From assembly GCA_021299565.1 (NCBI GenBank), contig JAJTHA010000080.1, forward strand, positions 1-9,038: a stretch of DNA of 9,038 bases. Direction: 5' to 3'. The notes beneath the pieces were generated by a model. It was not told where the DNA came from. It did no database searches and was given only the letters and a program-made list of their open reading frames with translations. Positions 5,894 through 9,038 of the stretch are shown in pieces. The stretch comes from Candidatus Caenarcanales bacterium. GTDB lineage: Bacteria > Cyanobacteriota > Vampirovibrionia > LMEP-6097. Numbering within the stretch: the first letter of the stretch is position 1; every line of letters starts with the position of its first letter. The translations under genes were made by a program, and so were the position numbers.

Positions 5894-6529
5894 ATGATCA
5901 CTGTAATCGATTATAAAACTGGAGGAAATTTATTTAGTGTTTGTAATTCACTAGAAGCTATTGGTGCAGATATTGTGATCAGCTCAAATCCAGAGCAGAT
6001 CGAGCAAGCAGAGAAAATTATTTTCCCTGGTGTAGGTAGTTTTGAAAAAGCAATGCAGGAAATAAAATCATTGGGGCTGGACCATGCCATCAAAAAATCT
6101 ATTGCCAGAAAAACAAAATTTCTTGGAATATGTGTTGGCATGCAGGTTTTGTTTGAGTGCGGGCATGAAGGAACAATAAGCAAGGGGCTTGAAATAATCC
6201 CTGGTCAAATTGAAAAATTCGATGAAAAAATTTGTCCCAAAATACCTCATATGGGCTGGAATACTGTCAAGGGCAATGCTAGTCCACTATTTAAAGACAT
6301 TTCACCTGAAGAACATTTTTATTTTGTACATAGTTTTGCGGCAAAAGTGCCAAATGAATTAGAGAACATAAACAAAAAATTCCCCAAATCAAATATCTAT
6401 TCGACAGAATATTTTGAAAAATTTATTAGCCATTTTTGGGATGGTGAAAATTTATTCGCTTGTCAGTTTCACCCAGAAAAATCTGGTGAAGCGGGTTTGA
6501 AGCTCTTGAAAAATTTTATAAATCTTTGA
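5894..6529 (+). CDS. hisH: Imidazole glycerol phosphate synthase, glutaminase subunit HisH
   Basis: HisH hydrolyses glutamine and channels ammonia to HisF, which makes imidazole glycerol phosphate and AICAR in histidine synthesis. It is a class I (triad) glutamine amidotransferase. Visible features are the N-terminus VIDYKTGGNLFSV (4-16), FPGVGSF (44-50) and the nucleophile elbow LGICVGMQVLF with Cys80. Further on are IPHMGWN (117-123), HFYFVHSF (141-148) and the QFHPEKSG block with catalytic His193 and Glu195. Length is 211 residues, normal. No hisF or other his gene is in the window, so the his genes are scattered, or this is a paralogue serving a surface-sugar pathway. No good ribosome-binding site lies at the usual distance: GGATAGG at 5872-5878 is too far, so initiation may be weak or leaderless. 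The 3' end overlaps the convergent acetyltransferase gene by 14 bp. Confidence 0.93.
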   Translation: MITVIDYKTGGNLFSVCNSLEAIGADIVISSNPEQIEQAEKIIFPGVGSFEKAMQEIKSLGLDHAIKKSIARKTKFLGICVGMQVLFECGHEGTISKGLEIIPGQIEKFDEKICPKIPHMGWNTVKGNASPLFKDISPEEHFYFVHSFAAKVPNELENINKKFPKSNIYSTEYFEKFISHFWDGENLFACQFHPEKSGEAGLKLLKNFINL

Positions 6530-6998
6530 CATCAAATTCAAAGTAGTCGATGTTCATTGTTAATAAACACTGACGCATCATCTCCGCCATCTCTTCTGAC
6601 TTACCTTGCTCTCTATAAGCAGGTTCTAGATAAATTTCTTTTATCACAGCTTTTAGCTTAGGTTTTTGTTTTGCGTTATTAAAATTCATCGGCTCTAAAA
6701 CCATATAAGCAAAACCAAAAATCAAATCTCTATTCTCAAAAACAATTACTTTTGATGCTCTTGAACTCAAAAGTCTTTCAATATATTCTCCCCAACTTAG
6801 ACCAGATTTTTGTGAGGCTTTCATCCAATGATCATTGCCTTGCATTTGCTGAATCATGGTTAAATTAGCCCAGAGTTCTGTAACTCTATCGATGTCGTAT
6901 TTACCGGTTGCTTTGCGGATTGCGTAATGATCTGAATCAAACTTACCAGAGGCAGGTTGTTGTTTTTCTTTTAGTTTTTTTTGTTCAGTGCTGAGCAT
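6516..6998 (-). CDS. GNAT-family N-acetyltransferase, C-terminally short
   Basis: This is a probable acetyl-CoA-dependent acetyltransferase of unknown substrate, 160 residues. Residues about 23-48 carry the opening strand and helix (YAIRKATGKYDIDRVTELW). The core strand with the acetyl-CoA loop is at about 117-134: AVIKEIYLEPAYREQGKS. Its RxxGxS fits the R/Q-xx-G-x-G/A pyrophosphate loop with Ser in the last place. After the following helix the protein ends at FEFDVKDL. The usual last strands and the Asn/Tyr motif B segment (N..A..FYEKxGF) are therefore missing. The 3' end runs 14 bp into hisH on the other strand. ATG at 6996-6998 is preferred over an upstream TTG at 7017-7019. A possible AAGG lies 13 bases before it, and the seven extra residues of the TTG form do not look conserved. 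It may be a shortened but active enzyme or a decaying gene. Confidence 0.75.
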   Translation of the reverse strand: MLSTEQKKLKEKQQPASGKFDSDHYAIRKATGKYDIDRVTELWANLTMIQQMQGNDHWMKASQKSGLSWGEYIERLLSSRASKVIVFENRDLIFGFAYMVLEPMNFNNAKQKPKLKAVIKEIYLEPAYREQGKSEEMAEMMRQCLLTMNIDYFEFDVKDL

Positions 6999-7040
6999 GA
7001 TTGGGGGGCGCCTTAACAAAGAGTTTATAATCTTAGCACG

Positions 7041-7046
7041 ATTATA
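7041..7046 (-). promoter_or_regulatory. Possible -10 box for the GNAT gene
   Basis: On the minus strand this reads TATAAT, a perfect -10 hexamer, about 42 bases upstream of the chosen ATG. No good -35 hexamer lies 16-18 bases further upstream (TTTATA is at 19). In AT-rich DNA such matches arise often, so support is weak. Confidence 0.3.
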
Positions 7047-7150
7047 TTAGTTTAGTCGTCCCCTATATAAAGCAAGTTCCTAGATGAAATTGAGTTAAGG
7101 TTAGGTTAAATTTGTAATTACTCCACGTAAGCTCAGTCTATAACTGTTAA

Positions 7151-7239
7151 GTCACTCCGAGACCTGCAGAGCAGGTCGTGGGAGTCCACGATGCACGAGT
7201 TAAGCTGGATTGCCACGCCGCTTTGCGGCTCGCAATGAC
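7151..7239. repeat. 89-bp bipartite palindromic repeat, copy 2, intergenic
   Basis: Two facing hairpin modules lie between the start of the GNAT gene and the end of sppA. Module A (7151-7188) reads GTCA, CTC, CGAG, stem ACCTGC-aga-GCAGGT, CGTGG, GAG, TCCA. Module B (7206-7239), read on the minus strand, is GTCA, TTG, CGAG, stem CCGC-aaa-GCGG, CGTGG, CAA, TCCA. A 17-base spacer separates them. Every variable stretch is self-complementary within its own module but differs from the other copies. The flanking base is A on both sides. It lies 37 bp downstream of the sppA stop and may fold in the 3' end of that transcript, but no T-run follows either hairpin, so it is not called a terminator. The rest of 6999-7276 holds only AT-rich sequence with no gene. 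Confidence 0.9.
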
Positions 7240-7276
7240 ATTAAATTATACTTTTTAGTTTTGTGTGAATGAAAAT

Positions 7277-8302
7277 TTATTGTAATAAATAAAACATTTG
7301 AAATTTACTCTGCGCAAAGGGCTCCTGCTTATCGGATAAAATTTGATTGAGCTTATTCTCCAACTGGGAAGTAGAATTTGCCTTAGAACCAAAGCCTAAA
7401 TCAAGTATTTCTTCCAAACCAGAAATTTTCTTTTTCTCCCAATTTTCATTAAACTTAAGAGAGCTAATGCGCTTATAACCATATTTATCTTTCAAAATAT
7501 CAAGGGTGATTTTTTTAGCATCTTCATATGAACCCAGATAATCAACAAGTCCAGCTTCCTGCGCTTTACGGCCTGTATAAATCAATCCCTGAGCTAGTTT
7601 CTCAAGCTTAGCTCTATCCATTTTGCGTCCATCAACAATATCTGACAAGAACTGATCGTAAGTGTCATCCAAAAGATTTTGCATAACTTGTCTTTCTTCA
7701 GGAGTCAAATCCCTAGCTCCAGAGCCTAGATCTTTAAATTTACCTGCTTTAAAAGTCTGATCTCTAACACCAAATTTCTCAAAAAGCCCTTTGTAATTAA
7801 GACCCTGCATGATCACACCGATACTACCAGTTAAAGTCCCGGGATTGGCAACGATAGCATCAGCAGCACTTGAAATATAATAACAACCGCTAGCGCAAAC
7901 ATCGGACATACTGATCACGACAGCTTTTTTCTCTTTACGTAAATCTCTAACTAATTGATAAATTTCTTGACTAGCCGCTACTGTTCCGCCGGGGCTATTA
8001 AACCTGATAAGAACAGCTTTGACGCTATCGTCTTCTTTGGCTTTTAATAATTCTTCTTTGAGGCTAGCTGCATTCAGGGCAGACTTGAAAGGGCTTTTGG
8101 TTTGAAAAGTGTCATAAATTGGACCTTCAAAAGCCAGTACCATAACTTGATCATGCTTCAAACTATCTGACAGACTGCCATTTACTTGACCTTTAACCAT
8201 TGATGCTGTTCTTTTTGAATTAACAAAACCTATTACAACACAAATTAAGGTAAGGCTGATTAAAAGAAGAGCTATGGTGATTTCGCGTTTGTCTTTTTGC
8301 AT
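7277..8302 (-). CDS. sppA: Signal peptide peptidase SppA (36 kDa type)
   Basis: SppA is a membrane-anchored serine protease (family S49) that degrades cleaved signal peptides on the outer face of the cytoplasmic membrane. Residues 8-28 form one hydrophobic anchor after a charged start (MQKDKRE). The protease core shows IRFNSPGGTVAASQEIY (99-115) and the nucleophile motif ASGCYYIS with Ser138. PGTLTGSIGVI (154-164) follows, then the general base Lys190 in KFKDLGS. The 52-residue gap between Ser138 and Lys190 equals the spacing I recall for Bacillus subtilis SppA (Ser147/Lys199), placing both in the Ser-Lys dyad. LIYTGRKAQEAGLVD (240-254) is the usual end of the domain. A tail of about 85 residues follows, of low similarity to anything I know. 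The total of 341 residues fits the short single-domain type. The gene is transcribed away from the neighbouring nucleotidyltransferase gene. Confidence 0.94.
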   Translation of the reverse strand: MQKDKREITIALLLISLTLICVVIGFVNSKRTASMVKGQVNGSLSDSLKHDQVMVLAFEGPIYDTFQTKSPFKSALNAASLKEELLKAKEDDSVKAVLIRFNSPGGTVAASQEIYQLVRDLRKEKKAVVISMSDVCASGCYYISSAADAIVANPGTLTGSIGVIMQGLNYKGLFEKFGVRDQTFKAGKFKDLGSGARDLTPEERQVMQNLLDDTYDQFLSDIVDGRKMDRAKLEKLAQGLIYTGRKAQEAGLVDYLGSYEDAKKITLDILKDKYGYKRISSLKFNENWEKKKISGLEEILDLGFGSKANSTSQLENKLNQILSDKQEPFAQSKFQMFYLLQ

Positions 8303-8373
8303 GCTGTGATTATTTTATCCTATGTTTGACTTGTTAAAAAAAAATCAAAAAGGGCTTAAGAAAGTTAGTAAAA

Positions 8374-8380
8374 TGAGGAT
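8374..8380 (+). promoter_or_regulatory. Shine-Dalgarno site of the nucleotidyltransferase gene
   Basis: TGAGGAT is followed six bases later by the ATG at 8387. It is one of the clearest ribosome-binding sites in the window and fixes the start of the right-edge gene. No convincing promoter was found in the 84-bp divergent gap with sppA (8303-8386), which contains a run of nine A residues. Confidence 0.65.
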
Positions 8381-8386
8381 TAGATC

Positions 8387-9038
8387 ATGACAAATAAAAT
8401 TGATTCAAATGTTAGAGCAATGGTTTTAGCCGCAGGCATAGGTTCAAGACTACAACCAATCAGTGAAATAGTACCAAAGCCTTTAGTACAAATCGCAGGA
8501 AAAACTGTGATGGATTATATTCTGCTCTTACTAAAAAAACATGGAATCACAAAAGTCGTTTCTAACACACACCATCTGGCATCCACTGTTCATGAACATT
8601 TCAAAGATATCAAGAACAAAGAGAATATCGATATTGAGTTTCGCTATGAAGAAAAACTATCAGGAGTTGCTGGCGGCATTAGACGTTGCAAAGATTTTTT
8701 AGCTGGACAGACTTGCTGCATTATCATGGGAGATGCACTCACTGACCTAGATCTATCATTACTTTACCAAAAACACAAAGAAGCTGTAGCCAAACACAAT
8801 TGCCTTGTCAGCATCGCGATGATGCCAGTTGTTGAGACATCACAGTTTGGGATTATAGTCACAGAGTCTATGTTACCGAACGCCTCAGAAGATTCTTCTA
8901 CTGGTTCAAGAGTCGTGCAATTCCAAGAGAAACCTAGTCAGCAAGAGGCTTTGTCAAAATGGGCGAACACTGGAATATATTTCTTCGAGCCTAAAGTTTT
9001 GGATTATATTCCTGAGGAAGGTGAGGCACAGTTTTATG
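8387..9038 (+). CDS. Sugar-1-phosphate nucleotidyltransferase (NDP-sugar pyrophosphorylase), N-terminal part
   Basis: The gene runs off the right edge of the window; about 217 residues are visible. It would make an NDP-sugar and pyrophosphate from NTP and a sugar 1-phosphate in the cytoplasm. The nucleotide-binding signature is present: VLAAGIGSRLQPISE (about 14-28) followed by PKPLVQIAGK (31-40), with the conserved Arg and Lys. GVAGGIR at about 94-100 matches the G-xA-GA-uridine/guanine-contact loop. IIMGDALTDLDL (about 113-124) holds the metal-binding Asp, and FQEKPS and ANTGIYFFEP follow as in mannose-1-phosphate guanylyltransferase-like and glucose-1-phosphate thymidylyl/uridylyltransferase-like enzymes. 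The start is supported by GAGGAT upstream. Which base and sugar are used cannot be told without the C-terminal domain, which in this family may be a left-handed beta-helix. Proximity to ugd and uxs fits surface-polysaccharide precursor supply. Confidence 0.88.
   Translation, partial: MTNKIDSNVRAMVLAAGIGSRLQPISEIVPKPLVQIAGKTVMDYILLLLKKHGITKVVSNTHHLASTVHEHFKDIKNKENIDIEFRYEEKLSGVAGGIRRCKDFLAGQTCCIIMGDALTDLDLSLLYQKHKEAVAKHNCLVSIAMMPVVETSQFGIIVTESMLPNASEDSSTGSRVVQFQEKPSQQEALSKWANTGIYFFEPKVLDYIPEEGEAQFY

Noticed and set aside
6999..7019. TTG start giving a seven-residue extension (MLRRPPI) to the GNAT protein
   Set aside because: TTG is a weaker start, no better ribosome-binding site precedes it, and the ATG at 6996-6998 gives a normal N-terminus.
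7151..7239. Rho-independent terminator for sppA or the GNAT region
   Set aside because: The hairpins are strong but no T-run follows on either strand, and the same structure occurs inside a coding gene, so it is better explained as a dispersed repeat.
7151..7239. CRISPR array or tRNA-like structure
   Set aside because: The units are inverted rather than direct repeats, with no regular spacers, and no cloverleaf or CCA end can be drawn.

Overview
This is an AT-rich bacterial chromosome segment. No phage, plasmid, rRNA, tRNA, CRISPR or transposase genes are visible. The respiratory chain is a NuoM/NdhD-type complex I with menaquinone made by the futalosine route (MqnD). The NuoM sequence has the motif style shared by cyanobacterial NdhD and related lineages. 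MqnD argues against an ordinary photosynthetic cyanobacterium. A non-photosynthetic relative of the Cyanobacteria (Melainabacteria-like) is one possibility, but this is an impression from motifs, not a proven placement.

Layout. Plus strand, left: the 3' part of nuoM (1-954); a small exported protein with a TonB/TolA C-terminal-like domain whose signal peptide is overprinted on the end of nuoM (890-1336); and an mqnA/mqnD-family gene (1413-2357). Minus strand, centre: a probable five-gene unit read from 5840 down to 2361. It contains a Ser/Asn/Arg-rich protein of unknown function, a 102-residue unknown protein, UDP-glucose 6-dehydrogenase, UDP-glucuronate decarboxylase (UDP-xylose synthase; the two are coupled by a TAATG stop/start) and a 68-residue unknown protein. 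Divergent from it is hisH (5894-6529, plus). It converges with, and overlaps by 14 bp, a C-terminally short GNAT acetyltransferase gene (6516-6998, minus). On the right are the signal peptide peptidase gene sppA (7277-8302, minus) and, divergent from it, the 5' part of a sugar-1-phosphate nucleotidyltransferase gene (8387-end, plus).

How the genes work together. Two themes are visible. One is respiration (NuoM plus menaquinone synthesis). The other is nucleotide-sugar supply for cell-surface polysaccharide: UDP-glucose to UDP-glucuronate to UDP-xylose, with a further sugar nucleotidyltransferase at the right edge.

Most notable observation. Two 89-bp bipartite palindromic repeats occur, at 1807-1895 and 7151-7239. 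Each consists of two facing hairpin modules built on one template: fixed boxes (GTCA, CGAG, CGTGG, TCCA) surround stems whose sequences differ between copies while pairing is kept. One copy lies between genes. The other lies in frame inside mqnD and is translated into about 30 extra residues, in the manner of the palindromic elements known from Rickettsia genes. No mobilising enzyme is present in the window.
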